The notes beneath the pieces are model-generated. The model had not been told where the DNA came from and searched no databases. It saw only the letters and a program-made list of their open reading frames with translations. The position numbers and the translations under genes were made by a program. A DNA stretch of 64,000 nucleotides from positions 1-64,000 of the forward strand of contig NZ_KZ478009.1 in the NCBI RefSeq assembly GCF_002837185.1, read 5' to 3'. Shown in pieces: positions 32,500 through 41,918 of the stretch. Numbering within the stretch: position 1 is the stretch's first letter; each line of letters opens with the position of its first letter. The stretch is from Pseudomonas fluorescens (GTDB lineage Bacteria > Pseudomonadota > Gammaproteobacteria > Pseudomonadales > Pseudomonadaceae).

Positions 32500-33272
32500 C
32501 ACAGCCGGAGTTGATCCCCATCACACCCACTGCCCCCATTACTCGCTTTACCGTGCTGACGGTGAATATCCACAAGGGTTTCACCGCCTTGAATCGGCGT
32601 TTCATCCTGCCCGAGTTGCGTGAAGCGGTGCGCAGCGTTGGCGCCGACATGGTGTTCCTGCAGGAAATCCATGGCACCCACGAACAGCATCCGCAGCGCT
32701 ACAGCGACTGGCCGAAGATGCCGCAGTACGAGTTCCTCGCCGACAGTATCTGGCCGCAGTTCGCCTACGGGCGCAACGCGGTCTATCCCCATGGCGACCA
32801 CGGCAATGCGCTGCTGTCGAAATTCCAGATCATCCGTCACGACAACCTCGACATCTCCCAGAGCGGCCATGAAAACCGCGGCCTGCTGCATTGCGTTCTG
32901 CGCCTGCCGGGCAGCGGGCAGCAAGTGCATGCGATCTGCATCCACCTGGGCCTGCGTGAAGTGCATCGCCAGCAGCAACTGCGCTTGCTGGAGCAGCGCA
33001 TCAGCGAGATTCCGGCCGACGCGCCGGTGGTGGTCGCCGGCGATTTCAACGACTGGCGCCAGCGTGCCGACCTGAGCCAAAGCGGCCTTGAGGAAGTCTT
33101 CGTGCAGACCCAGGGCAAACCTGCACGCACGTTTCCCGCGCGCCTGCCGTTGTTGGCGCTGGACCGCATCTACGTGCGCAATCTGAAGGTGCATAACCCC
33201 CGGGTGCTGACCACACGCCCCTGGTCCCATTTGTCTGACCATGTGCCGCTGTCGGTGGAGATTGAGCTATGA
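32496..33272 (+). CDS. ybhP: Endonuclease/exonuclease/phosphatase-family protein (YbhP-like)
   Basis: 258 residues. The EEP metal site is complete: Asn24 in VNIHKGF, Glu57 in LQEIHG, Asp183-Asn185 in GDFND, and Asp248-His249 in SDHVPL. Members hydrolyse phosphodiesters in DNA, lipids or small molecules. In E. coli, ybhP likewise precedes clsB and ybhN, so action on phospholipid-related substrates is likely, though unproved. It overlaps both neighbours by four bases. Confidence 0.87.
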   Translation: MTQPELIPITPTAPITRFTVLTVNIHKGFTALNRRFILPELREAVRSVGADMVFLQEIHGTHEQHPQRYSDWPKMPQYEFLADSIWPQFAYGRNAVYPHGDHGNALLSKFQIIRHDNLDISQSGHENRGLLHCVLRLPGSGQQVHAICIHLGLREVHRQQQLRLLEQRISEIPADAPVVVAGDFNDWRQRADLSQSGLEEVFVQTQGKPARTFPARLPLLALDRIYVRNLKVHNPRVLTTRPWSHLSDHVPLSVEIEL

Positions 33273-34531
33273 ACGTTGCTGTAGAACATATCGCCACCGA
33301 CCAGCCGCCGGATGATGCCAAGGCGCGTGACCTCGATTACGGCTGGCAGAGCGGCAACCGCATCGAGTTGCTGGAAAATGGCGAGGCCTACTTTCCCAAG
33401 GTGTTCGAGGCCATGCACGCGGCGCAGCGCGAGATTCTGCTGGAGACGTTTATCCTCTTCGAGGACAAGGTCGGCGTTGAGCTCAAAGGCATCCTGATCG
33501 AAGCCGCGCAGCGCGGGGTGAAGGTGGTGGCCAGCCTGGATGGCTTTGGTTGCGGCGAACTGAGCCGCGCATTTTTGCGCGAGCTGGCCGAGGCCGGGGT
33601 GGTGGTGCAGATGTTCGATCCGGCCTCGAAGACGCTGGGTATCCGCACCAACTGGTTCCGTCGCCTGCACCGCAAAATCGTGGTGGTGGATGCCAGCGTG
33701 GCGTTCATCGGCGGTATCAACTTTTCCGCCGACCATCTGGGTGACTTCGGCCCTGAAGCCAAGCAGGATTATGCGGTGCAAATCGTTGGCCCGGCGGTGG
33801 CCGACCTGCACCACTTCGCCCTGGCGCAAAGTGGTCGCCAGGTGCGCACGCGGCGTGGATGGCGGCGGCGCCAGCAACGTCCGACGCCATGGGCAACGTC
33901 TGACGAAGACGGCCTGGTACGCCTGATCTATCGCGACAACGTGCAGCATCGCGATGACATCGAAGAAGCCTATATCCACGCGTTGAGCAAAGCCCGTACG
34001 CGCGCCGTGATTGCCAACGCGTATTTCTTCCCCGGTTACCGCCTGCTGCGGGAAATCCGCAACGCCGCGCGCCGTGGCGTGCACGTGCAATTGATCATGC
34101 AGGGCCAGCCGGATGTGCTGCTCGCCAAGCTGGCGGCGCGCATGCTCTATGACTATCTGCTCAAGGACGGCGTGGTCATTCACGAGTATTGCCAGCGCCC
34201 GCTGCACGGCAAGGTGGCCTTGGTGGACGAGGACTGGAGCACCGTCGGTTCAAGCAACCTGGACCCGTTGAGCCTGGCATTGAACCTTGAAGCCAATGTG
34301 TTGATCCGCGACCGGGCGTTCAATCAGCAGTTGTACGAAAGCCTGGAAGCGCTCGCCAGGGACCATTGCCAGACCATGCCGGCAAAACGCAAACCGCGCC
34401 TGTGGTTGTGGCGCCTGACCGTGGGCTTCCTGGTATTTCATGTGATGCGTCACTTCCCCGCCCTGACCGGCTGGCTGCCGGCACACAAGCCGCGTTTGAA
34501 ACCTATTGAGAGTCCGGCCCATGACGTCTGA
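33269..34531 (+). CDS. clsB: Cardiolipin synthase B
   Basis: 420 residues of the phospholipase D superfamily with two HKD motifs: His134-x-Lys136-x4-Asp141 (HRKIVVVD) and His313-x-Lys315-x4-Asp320 (HGKVALVD). ClsB-type enzymes join phosphatidyl groups to make cardiolipin, or phosphatidylglycerol with other acceptors. It lacks N-terminal membrane segments, in line with ClsB and unlike ClsA. A hydrophobic C-terminal stretch may peripherally anchor it. It overlaps ybhN by 11 bases. Confidence 0.93.
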   Translation: MNVAVEHIATDQPPDDAKARDLDYGWQSGNRIELLENGEAYFPKVFEAMHAAQREILLETFILFEDKVGVELKGILIEAAQRGVKVVASLDGFGCGELSRAFLRELAEAGVVVQMFDPASKTLGIRTNWFRRLHRKIVVVDASVAFIGGINFSADHLGDFGPEAKQDYAVQIVGPAVADLHHFALAQSGRQVRTRRGWRRRQQRPTPWATSDEDGLVRLIYRDNVQHRDDIEEAYIHALSKARTRAVIANAYFFPGYRLLREIRNAARRGVHVQLIMQGQPDVLLAKLAARMLYDYLLKDGVVIHEYCQRPLHGKVALVDEDWSTVGSSNLDPLSLALNLEANVLIRDRAFNQQLYESLEALARDHCQTMPAKRKPRLWLWRLTVGFLVFHVMRHFPALTGWLPAHKPRLKPIESPAHDV

Positions 34532-35477
34532 AAAAAGCGGCTCCCGGTTCCAGCGCTGGAAGAAGCCCCTGACCCTTGCGTTCTTCCTGCTGCTGATCGT
34601 GCTGTTCACTTTGCTTGCCCGACGCATCGACTGGAGCGAAGTGGTACAGACGTTGAGCGAATTCAAGGTGCGCACCCTGCTGATCGCCGGCGCGCTGACG
34701 GTGTGCAGCTTTATTGTGTATGCCTGCTTCGACCTGATCGGTCGCACCTACATTCGCCAGCCCTTGCGCTGGAAGCAGATCCTGCCGGTGGGCATCATCA
34801 GCTACGCGTTCAACCTCAACCTGAGCGCGTGGGTGGGCGGCATCGCCATGCGTTATCGGCTGTATTCGCGACTGGGGGTGAGCACCGGCAATATCGCCAA
34901 GATCCTGGGGCTGAGCCTGGCAACCAACTGGTTCGGCTATATGGCGTTGGCCGGAGCGGTGTTCAGCAGCGGCCTGGTCACCATGCCGCCGGGCTGGAAA
35001 GTCAGCACCACGGCATTGCAAGGCATCGGTGCGCTGTTGGTGCTGGCGAGCCTGGGCTACCTGGTGGCGTGCCAATTTTCGAAAAAGCGCGCGTGGACGA
35101 TTCGCGGCATGGAAATCAACCTGCCGTCGCTGCGCATGGCGTGTTTGCAGTTGCTGCTGGGCGCGTTGAACTGGTCGCTGATGGCGGCCGTGATTTTCAC
35201 GCTGTTGCCGGCGAAACTGGATTATCCGCTGGTGCTGGGGGTGCTGCTGATCAGCGCGATTGCCGGAGTGCTCACGCATATTCCTGCCGGGCTCGGCGTG
35301 CTGGAAGCGGTGTTTATCGGGCTGCTGCAGCATGAGGCGTCACGCGGCAGTTTGCTGGCGGGATTGATTGCCTATCGGGCGATCTATTTTATCTGCCCGT
35401 TGTTGATCGCGCTGGTGATGTATTTGGGGGTGGAGGCGAAGGCCAAGGCGTTGCGGGTGAAGAAAACACCCGCTTAG
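34521..35477 (+). CDS. ybhN: YbhN / lysylphosphatidylglycerol synthase-like membrane protein
   Basis: 318 residues from the ATG at 34521; the TTG at 34506 in frame would overlap clsB further and is disfavoured. About seven to eight membrane segments with the LPG_synthase_TM (UPF0104) pattern, for example NLNLSAWVGGIAMRYRLYSR and HIPAGLGVLEAVFIGLL. Only the flippase-like membrane part is present, without the aminoacyl-transferase domain. It is probably a lipid transporter supporting ClsB. The gene ends 5 bases from the convergent hydrolase. Confidence 0.87.
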   Translation: MTSEKSGSRFQRWKKPLTLAFFLLLIVLFTLLARRIDWSEVVQTLSEFKVRTLLIAGALTVCSFIVYACFDLIGRTYIRQPLRWKQILPVGIISYAFNLNLSAWVGGIAMRYRLYSRLGVSTGNIAKILGLSLATNWFGYMALAGAVFSSGLVTMPPGWKVSTTALQGIGALLVLASLGYLVACQFSKKRAWTIRGMEINLPSLRMACLQLLLGALNWSLMAAVIFTLLPAKLDYPLVLGVLLISAIAGVLTHIPAGLGVLEAVFIGLLQHEASRGSLLAGLIAYRAIYFICPLLIALVMYLGVEAKAKALRVKKTPA

Positions 35478-35481
35478 CGGG

Positions 35482-36237
35482 TTAGCGCGATTGAATGATG
35501 CTCAGCCGTTCACCCACTACCATCTCAGTGATCCAATCCACCAGGATCGAGGTGTACGCCTGCTGCGACACCGGATCGCTCAATGAGTGGTCGGCGCCGT
35601 CGATGATGCGGTGGGTCAGCGAATGGGTCTGCTGGCACGCCGCGCGGTAACTCATGATGGTGGCGTGGGGCACGTGGTCGTCGGTTTCCGATTCGACGAT
35701 CAGTACATCTCCGGTGAATTTCGCGCAGGCATGCAAGGCACGATTGGTTTGAGCATGAACCAGCGTGCTGCGGTAATCCATCAGGTCGGCTTTATCCAGC
35801 TCACGCTTGGGCTTGAGCCACTCCTGGTCCCGGTACAGCGCAGGCACCCGCAACGCCAGCCAGCGCACCGGGCGCAATGAGGTGAGGATCGCCGCCAAGT
35901 AGCCGCCATAGCTGGTGCCCACCACCGCTACCGCCGAGGTGTCGATCGCCGGGTGGGCCAGCAGCCGGTCGTAGGCGGCCAACAGGTCGCGCAGGTTGTC
36001 TTCACGGGTCACGCGGGACAGCGGGATACCGGTGCCGGCATGGCCGCGAAGGTCGAAGGTCAAACACACGCAACCGAGCCCAGCAATGCCCTTGGCCCGT
36101 TCCAGGTCGCGTTCCTGGCTACCGCCCCAGCCGTGCACGAACAACACGCCCGGCACTTTGGATTTAGGGCTCAGGAAGGTCCCGCTCATCTGTTCGTCGT
36201 CTATATCGATCGCAATGCTCTCGCTTCTAGCCGTCAT
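35482..36237 (-). CDS. Alpha/beta hydrolase
   Basis: 251 residues. Oxyanion region FVHGWGGS (33-40), nucleophile elbow GTSYGG with Ser109, a probable acid in ESETDDHVP and the catalytic His in DGADHSLSD. This dienelactone-hydrolase/prolyl-peptidase-like form is cytoplasmic, with no signal peptide. The first codons overlap the DUF3182 gene end by 11 bases, so the two are coupled. The substrate is not predictable. Confidence 0.85.
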   Translation of the reverse strand: MTARSESIAIDIDDEQMSGTFLSPKSKVPGVLFVHGWGGSQERDLERAKGIAGLGCVCLTFDLRGHAGTGIPLSRVTREDNLRDLLAAYDRLLAHPAIDTSAVAVVGTSYGGYLAAILTSLRPVRWLALRVPALYRDQEWLKPKRELDKADLMDYRSTLVHAQTNRALHACAKFTGDVLIVESETDDHVPHATIMSYRAACQQTHSLTHRIIDGADHSLSDPVSQQAYTSILVDWITEMVVGERLSIIQSR

Positions 36238-37336
36238 AAGAATCTACCGTCACATATTTGAGGAGAAAGTCGCTGTTTTCAGCGGGACCTCGGTACACCT
36301 CGATGGCACCCGCCGGCAGTGTCTGATCCACGTAGGTTTCCACCGAAGACACCTGAATCGCGCGCAGGCCGGGATGGTTGATGAAACTCTGCAGCGCTGC
36401 GACCTCCGCGCTGCTGGCCCCGCCCATGCGCCAGGATTGCTCCAGCACGCCACTACGGCGTTGACCTTCGCTGTCCAGGCCCTGAGCGATGTCGTAGTTG
36501 CGCCGCGAGGCGTAAAAGCCGGGGTAGGCTTCATCGGCAGCCCTGTCGAAGACCTGCGCTTGCCTGACGGCTTCACGTACATCGTCAGGCAGATCCAGCC
36601 TGAGCAGGTCATCATAGTTGCCGGGCACCGCCAGCAGCTTGGAACCGCCATAGACCTCTTCGCCCAGCCCGTCCCGGGTCAGGTATTGCTCGCCGCAGTA
36701 GCTGAACAGGTGATCACCAATAAAGCTCTGGCCCACACTGTGAGTGACTACGTCCTGCAGGTCTTGTTCCAGCACCACCCCATCGTTGAACATTGCGGCG
36801 GCTTCGGGACGCGCCAGCAGGGCATCGAATTCGTCGAGGCTGCGGATAACCTGTTGCCCGCGCCCCGCGCAGGCGTGCACGGGCTTCAAGCGAATCGGCC
36901 CGCTGTAGAGCAAGCGGGTAGCGGCGGGCCGTGCATCTTCCAGCGCAAAGACGCTCAAGCCATCGAGGACGACATCGCGCACCCGCTCACAAAACAGCGG
37001 CGACCAGCCTTGCGGCGCCTTGGCTTGCGGGCTTGACAGGCCATGAGTGATGGCTTTGGTACAAATGAACGCGTGCTCGACATACCCCCCCCACAGGTCT
37101 TGCGGGCCTTTGATGTCGAGCGCTTGTGCCTGAGCGGCCCCCACCAGCGTTTGTGTGGGCAGCAGGTACAGATCGCGGCCGGCGTGCTTGAGCGGATCGT
37201 AGCTGCCGCCGAATTTGAGCCCCAGTATCTGCGCCAGCCAGCGCGCCAGGGCGCGATTGGTCTGGACTTCATGTTGCGGTGCGCCCTCTCGTGTTGAGTG
37301 AGCGACCACCCACTTTTTACGTGAAATCGGGGTCAT
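36227..37336 (-). CDS. DUF3182 family protein (ATP-grasp-like)
   Basis: 369 residues from the ATG at 37336 (MTPISRKKWVV); a start eight codons earlier is possible. The family has remote ATP-grasp character: IRLKPVHACAGRGQQVI reads like a phosphate-loop strand, and DGVVLEQDLQDV like the lid strand ending in an acidic pair. ATP-grasp enzymes ligate a carboxylate to an amine or thiol. Coupling to a hydrolase suggests that a small amide or ester is made and trimmed. This is inference. Confidence 0.78.
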   Translation of the reverse strand: MTPISRKKWVVAHSTREGAPQHEVQTNRALARWLAQILGLKFGGSYDPLKHAGRDLYLLPTQTLVGAAQAQALDIKGPQDLWGGYVEHAFICTKAITHGLSSPQAKAPQGWSPLFCERVRDVVLDGLSVFALEDARPAATRLLYSGPIRLKPVHACAGRGQQVIRSLDEFDALLARPEAAAMFNDGVVLEQDLQDVVTHSVGQSFIGDHLFSYCGEQYLTRDGLGEEVYGGSKLLAVPGNYDDLLRLDLPDDVREAVRQAQVFDRAADEAYPGFYASRRNYDIAQGLDSEGQRRSGVLEQSWRMGGASSAEVAALQSFINHPGLRAIQVSSVETYVDQTLPAGAIEVYRGPAENSDFLLKYVTVDSYDG

Positions 37337-37506
37337 GCGTCCCCCTGGACATCCGGCCATGTGTGTAGGGCAAGCGTAGCAGGGATCAGGCCAAGGTCGT
37401 GTTGAGGAGCAGCGCTTGATATTCAGTCAGTTGCCGCAAACGCGATAGCACTTAGCCTGCGCCATTCTGCACGACGCTGCGCCGGGCACGCGGCGTTCTG
37501 CACGAT

Positions 37507-38466
37507 TCACACACCGAAGCGGTTGCGGTAGTCACTGGGGGTCAGGCCGGTGATTTTCTTGAAGGTGGCGCGAAAGGCGCTGGGGTCCTGGTAGCCCACC
37601 GTCCAGGCGATGTGGTCGATGGTGCCGTTGGTGAACTCCAGCATTTGTCGCGCCTTGCCCACGCGCAGGTGCTGACAGTACTCGGTAGGTTTCAAACCGG
37701 TGGCGCTGCGAAAGCGGCGCAGCAAGGTACGTTCTTCAAGGCCCGCCTCTTGTGCCATGGCCGCGATGGACACCTCCACCGCGCCGCTGGCTTGCAGCCA
37801 ATGCTGAACCTTGAGAATGGCAGCGTCACCATGCCCGAGGATCGGTGCGAAGTTGCTGCCGCATTGGCTGGCGCTGTCACTGTGTTCAATCACCAGAAAA
37901 CGCGCGGTATCAGCGGCGATGCTCGGCCCCAGCAAACGCTCGACCAGGCGCAGCCCCAACTCGGACCAGGCCATCAGCCCGGCGGTGGTGATCAGGTCGC
38001 CGTCATCGACGATGGGTTTATCCGCTTCCAGGCGCACGGCCGGAAAGCGAATGGCGAAGCTGTCGGCGGACGACCAGTGGGCGGTGGCGCTACGCCCATC
38101 CAGCAGGCCGCTGCGCGCGAGCATGATCGACCCGATGCACACGCCCGCGAGCACAGTGCCCGCCGCGTGCTGCTGGCGCAGCCATTCGAGCAACGCCGGG
38201 GGCGTGTGTTCTTCGCTGAATTCGCCCACCGAGGGAGGCACTAGCACGGCAGCCAAAGGGTGGTCGGGGCCAGGCTGAGTGTCGAACCCCCGCACAGGCT
38301 TGCCCTGGGTATCCACCTGCCAATGGCTGACGCGCAACGTCGGCAACTGCGGCGATTGGTGCTCGGCGGCAATGCGATTGGCGACGCCAAACAAATCGGT
38401 CAAGCCATGCACGGCGGCCAACTGCGCGCCCTGGTAGATCACTATGCCCAGTTCAACCACGGCCAT
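37507..38466 (-). CDS. GlxA-family AraC-type transcriptional regulator
   Basis: 319 residues from the ATG at 38466 (MAVVELGIVIYQGAQ) with GGGGGAAAAC ahead; the upstream 36 codons are not GlxA-like. The N-terminal DJ-1/PfpI-like domain has GVCIGSIMLARSGLLDGR around its nucleophile elbow. The C-terminal AraC helix-turn-helix pair (about 220-315) ends LTPSDYRNRFGV. It is divergent from a cysteine hydrolase with a 96-base shared control region, so it probably activates or represses that gene. The effector is unknown. Confidence 0.88.
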   Translation of the reverse strand: MAVVELGIVIYQGAQLAAVHGLTDLFGVANRIAAEHQSPQLPTLRVSHWQVDTQGKPVRGFDTQPGPDHPLAAVLVPPSVGEFSEEHTPPALLEWLRQQHAAGTVLAGVCIGSIMLARSGLLDGRSATAHWSSADSFAIRFPAVRLEADKPIVDDGDLITTAGLMAWSELGLRLVERLLGPSIAADTARFLVIEHSDSASQCGSNFAPILGHGDAAILKVQHWLQASGAVEVSIAAMAQEAGLEERTLLRRFRSATGLKPTEYCQHLRVGKARQMLEFTNGTIDHIAWTVGYQDPSAFRATFKKITGLTPSDYRNRFGV

Positions 38467-38562
38467 TGTCAGTTTTCCCCCCGTTATTGTCGGTGCAGCC
38501 AATGTCCGGCGTCGGCGCCAGCTAAGATACTGGGCCCATCTACCCATCAGGAGGCAACCCAC

Positions 38563-39123
38563 ATGGCCAAGCAAGCACTCATCCTAATCGATATCCAGAA
38601 CGACTACTTCCCCCAGGGCAAGTGGCCGCTTGACGGTGTTGAAGCCGCCGCGGATAAAGCTGCGCAGGTGCTGCAGGCCTTTCGTCAGGCCGGGGATGCC
38701 GTGATTCATGTGCGTCATGAGTTCGCAGGCGATGACGCGCCGTTCTTCACAGCGGGATCCGAAGGTGCGCGTTTGCATGCCAAGGTGCTGAACCAGGGCA
38801 ATGAGCCGGTGGTGCTCAAGCACTTTGTGAATGCATTTCGCCAGACCAATCTGCGCGAATTGCTTGAACAGCGCAGCATTACCGACGTGGTCGTGGTCGG
38901 CAGCATGAGCCATATGTGCATCGACGCCGTGGTGCGGGCGGCGGCAGACCTGGGCTACAAGGTCACGGTGATTCATGACGCATGCGCTACCCGCGACCAG
39001 GAGTTCAATGGGCAGGTGATTCCCGCCGCGCAGGTGCATGGCGCGTACATGGCTTCGCTGGCCTTCGGGTATGCGGGGGTGGTGTCGACAGAAGAATATT
39101 TGCAGGCCCAAGCGGCGGCTTGA
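38563..39123 (+). CDS. Isochorismatase-type cysteine hydrolase
   Basis: 186 residues with the triad Asp10 (LIDIQNDYF), Lys86 (LKHFVNAF) and Cys119 (SHMCIDAVVRAA). The family hydrolyses amides such as nicotinamide, N-carbamoylsarcosine or ureido compounds. A strong CAGGAGG ribosome site lies 8 bases before the ATG at 38563. The divergent GlxA-type regulator is the likely controller. The substrate cannot be named. Confidence 0.9.
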   Translation: MAKQALILIDIQNDYFPQGKWPLDGVEAAADKAAQVLQAFRQAGDAVIHVRHEFAGDDAPFFTAGSEGARLHAKVLNQGNEPVVLKHFVNAFRQTNLRELLEQRSITDVVVVGSMSHMCIDAVVRAAADLGYKVTVIHDACATRDQEFNGQVIPAAQVHGAYMASLAFGYAGVVSTEEYLQAQAAA

Positions 39124-39139
39124 CCGCCGCTCGGCGCGG

Positions 39140-39901
39140 TCAGCGAGTGGCTATGATGAACAGACGCGGGAATGGCAGCAGCACCGTGCCATCGACCAGG
39201 GCTGGATAGGCCTGGGCAATCCGTGCCTGGTACTCCTGCAGAAAAGCGGCTTTTTCGTCATCGTTCAGGGGTGCCAGGAAGGGCCGCAGCGCTGAAGCCT
39301 TGAACCACTCCACCACTGCCGCGTGGTCCGCCAACGGATGGTGGTAGGTGGTACGCCAGACATCAACGGTGCTGCAATGCCGGTTCAGCAGTTCGAAGTA
39401 ATAGCTCGCCGAATGCCGCTCGTTATGCCTGACCGCGCCGATCTTCGCGGCCCATGGGCCCTCGGCCGCAACTTCACGGGCGAGCCGGTGGGCAGGCTCG
39501 TCGAGGTTGTCCGGCGTCTGTACCGCCAGCGTGCCACTGGGTGTCAGTTGGTTGACCAAGTGCGGATAGAGCGTGGCGTGGTCAGGCAACCATTGCAGGG
39601 AAGCATTGGCGAGAATCACGTCAAACCGCTGCGCCGGACGCCAGGCGCCGATATCCGCCAGTTCGAAGCTCAAGGCCGGCAGGCGCTTGCGGGCGTCACG
39701 CAGCATGTCATCGGAGCTGTCCATGCCGGTAATGTGAGCGTGTGGAAAGCGTTCGGCCAACACTTGGGTGGAATTGCCGGGGCCACACCCTAAATCGACG
39801 GCCGTGCCCACATCGGTATTGGGAATCGCGGCCACCAGATCGCGGACGGGGCGGGTGCGCTGCTGCTCGAACATCGTGTACTGCTTGGCGGACCAGGTCA
39901 T
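39140..39901 (-). CDS. tam: Trans-aconitate 2-methyltransferase
   Basis: 253 residues. SAM motif AVDLGCGPGNST at 34-45, then GMDSSDDML and ANASLQWLPDH, which is typical of Tam. The enzyme methylates trans-aconitate, a spontaneous by-product that inhibits the citric acid cycle. The convergent cysteine hydrolase ends 16 bases away. GGAG precedes the ATG, and the ssb terminator lies just upstream. Confidence 0.9.
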   Translation of the reverse strand: MTWSAKQYTMFEQQRTRPVRDLVAAIPNTDVGTAVDLGCGPGNSTQVLAERFPHAHITGMDSSDDMLRDARKRLPALSFELADIGAWRPAQRFDVILANASLQWLPDHATLYPHLVNQLTPSGTLAVQTPDNLDEPAHRLAREVAAEGPWAAKIGAVRHNERHSASYYFELLNRHCSTVDVWRTTYHHPLADHAAVVEWFKASALRPFLAPLNDDEKAAFLQEYQARIAQAYPALVDGTVLLPFPRLFIIATR

Positions 39902-39940
39902 CGGGGTTTCTCCTTCTCTTGGTGGTTAAGCATCGCCCAT

Positions 39941-39978
39941 AAAAAAACCCCGAAGCCAGGGCTATCGGGGTTTTTTTT
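39941..39978 (-). terminator. Bidirectional-type terminator after ssb
   Basis: CCCCGA (39948-39953) pairs with TCGGGG (39965-39970), flanked by seven A and eight T. Read on the minus strand it ends ssb, which stops at 39999. Confidence 0.9.
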
Positions 39979-39998
39979 GGGTTCTGGGGTTTTAAACC

Positions 39999-40514
39999 CT
40001 AGAACGGAATATCGTCATCAAAGCTGTCGAAATCCGGAGCCGGCTGCGGGGCGGCCTGTTGTGGCGCGGGACGCGACTCACGCTGAGGCTGCTGGCTTGG
40101 CTGCGGACGCGATTGCTGTGGACGTGGTGCCGAGTTGGACATGCCGCCCTGGCCCTGTTGGTCGCCCTGTGGACGGCCGCCCAGCAATTGCATGGTGCCT
40201 TGCATGTCGACCACGATTTCAGTGGTGTAACGCTTGATGCCGTCTTTTTCCCACTCGCGGGTTTGCAGTTTGCCTTCGATGTAGACCTGCGAACCTTTGC
40301 GCAGGTACTCACCGGCGATCTCGGCCACTTTGCCGAACATCGACACGCGGTGCCATTCGGTTTTCTCGACCTTCTGGCCAGTCTGCTTGTCGGTCCACTG
40401 TTCGCTGGTCGCCAGACTCAGGTTGGTCACGGCGTTACCGTTAGGCAGGTAGCGAACTTCGGGATCCTGGCCGCATGTACCGACCAATATGACTTTGTTA
40501 ACCCCACGGGCCAT
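39999..40514 (-). CDS. ssb: Single-stranded DNA-binding protein
   Basis: 171 residues. The OB-fold occupies about 1-110 (MARGVNKVILVG, YVEGKLQT-like YIEGKLQTREWEKDG). A Gln/Pro/Arg-rich linker precedes the conserved acidic tip DDDIPF (166-171), which recruits partners such as exonuclease I and RecQ. It coats single-stranded DNA in replication and repair. It is 9 bases from yajR in the same direction and 1.6 kb from uvrA, which is transcribed the other way, a neighbourhood typical of ssb-uvrA loci. Confidence 0.97.
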   Translation of the reverse strand: MARGVNKVILVGTCGQDPEVRYLPNGNAVTNLSLATSEQWTDKQTGQKVEKTEWHRVSMFGKVAEIAGEYLRKGSQVYIEGKLQTREWEKDGIKRYTTEIVVDMQGTMQLLGGRPQGDQQGQGGMSNSAPRPQQSRPQPSQQPQRESRPAPQQAAPQPAPDFDSFDDDIPF

Positions 40515-40523
40515 AACGTTCTC

Positions 40524-41918
40524 CTAGGCTGGGCGCGCTGTCGGCACTGGGTTGACCAGGTGCTCGAGCGTCGCGCGATCCAATAATTCGGTGTCCAATT
40601 TGATGTAAATCGCAGCTTCTTCTGCGACCACTACTGCGTCCGTTACTCCAACGACGGCCTTCAGGCGCTCGGCCAAGCCAGCTTCGCGCATCGCTTCAGG
40701 CGATAACGGCAGGCGTAGGCTCGTCACATACGGAGGTTCGCGCATGGTAACAGCAAAGACCAGCCAAAGTGCAGCCAGCCCGGCGCATCCGAGGAACACA
40801 ACCGACAAACCGCCATGCTGGAACATCCAGCCGCCCATGATTCCGCCCAGCGCCGAACCGAGGAACTGGCTGGTGGAATAAACGCCCATTGCCGTGCCCT
40901 TGCCGCCAGCCGGTGAAACTTTGCTGATCAGCGACGGCAATGACGCCTCCAGCAGGTTGAACGCGGTGAAGAACACCACCGTGCCGACCACCAGCGCCCG
41001 CAAGCTGTCGCCGAACTGCCAGAAGAATAGTTCAGTGAGCATCAATGTCGCGACGGCGCCGAGCAGAACTCGTTTCATTTTGCGTTTCTTCTCGCCGTAG
41101 ATGATGAACGGAATCATGGCGAAGAACGAAATCAACAGTGCGGTAAGGTAGACCCACCAGTGCTGCTCCTTGGGCAAACCGGCTTTCTGCACCAGCGCCA
41201 GGGGCAAGGCGACGAAGCTGCACATCAGCATTGCGTGCAACACGAAGATACCTAAATCCAGGCGCAGCAGGTCCGGATGCTTGAGCGTCGGCAACAGCGC
41301 CTTGCGCGCGACGCCGGACTCACGGTGCTGCAGCGTGCCGGTCGAGCGCGGCACCATGAAGGCCACGATCACGATCCCGAACAACGCCATGCCGCCGGTG
41401 GCCAGGAACAACCCGTGCAGGCCGAAAGCGCGAGTCAGCAGCGGGCCGACCACCATCGCCACGGCAAACGACAAACCAATGGTCATGCCGATCATGGCCA
41501 TGGCCTTGGTGCGATGTTGTTCGCGGGTAAGGTCCGACAGCAAGGCCATCACCGCAGCGGAAATCGCCCCGGCGCCTTGCAGGATCCGTCCGGCGATCAC
41601 GCCCCAGATCGAATCGGACTGCGCCGCGAGCACACTGCCGAGGGCGAACACGATCAACCCCAGGTAAATCACCGGGCGACGGCCAATACGGTCGGAAATG
41701 ATGCCGAAGGGTATCTGGAAGATCGCCTGGGTCAGGCCATAGGCGCCAATCGCCAGGCCGATCAATGCGGGGGTCGCGCCTGCGAGATCCATTCCATAGG
41801 TCGCCAGCACCGGCAACACCATAAACATGCCCAGCATACGGAAGGCGAACACCAGGGCCAGACCGCTTGCCGCTCGGGTCTCGCCGCTACTCATGCGTTC
41901 GCTGTGGGGATCGTGCAT
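40524..41918 (-). CDS. yajR: MFS transporter YajR
   Basis: 464 residues with twelve membrane segments. The MFS motif A-like loop IISDRIGRRPVIYLG follows segment 2. The C-terminal 65 residues (from about 400) form a soluble ferredoxin-like domain (YAM type: ERLKAVVGVTDAVVVAEEAA), the feature that separates YajR from other MFS members. The substrate is unknown; it is probably a proton-driven exporter. It shares a 178-base divergent region with uvrA. Confidence 0.9.
   Translation of the reverse strand: MHDPHSERMSSGETRAASGLALVFAFRMLGMFMVLPVLATYGMDLAGATPALIGLAIGAYGLTQAIFQIPFGIISDRIGRRPVIYLGLIVFALGSVLAAQSDSIWGVIAGRILQGAGAISAAVMALLSDLTREQHRTKAMAMIGMTIGLSFAVAMVVGPLLTRAFGLHGLFLATGGMALFGIVIVAFMVPRSTGTLQHRESGVARKALLPTLKHPDLLRLDLGIFVLHAMLMCSFVALPLALVQKAGLPKEQHWWVYLTALLISFFAMIPFIIYGEKKRKMKRVLLGAVATLMLTELFFWQFGDSLRALVVGTVVFFTAFNLLEASLPSLISKVSPAGGKGTAMGVYSTSQFLGSALGGIMGGWMFQHGGLSVVFLGCAGLAALWLVFAVTMREPPYVTSLRLPLSPEAMREAGLAERLKAVVGVTDAVVVAEEAAIYIKLDTELLDRATLEHLVNPVPTARPA

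Noticed and set aside
37465..37505. Direct repeat TTCTGCACGA at 37465 and 37496
   Set aside because: Only two 10-base copies near the 3' end of the GlxA-type gene; no gene or structure depends on them, so chance cannot be excluded.
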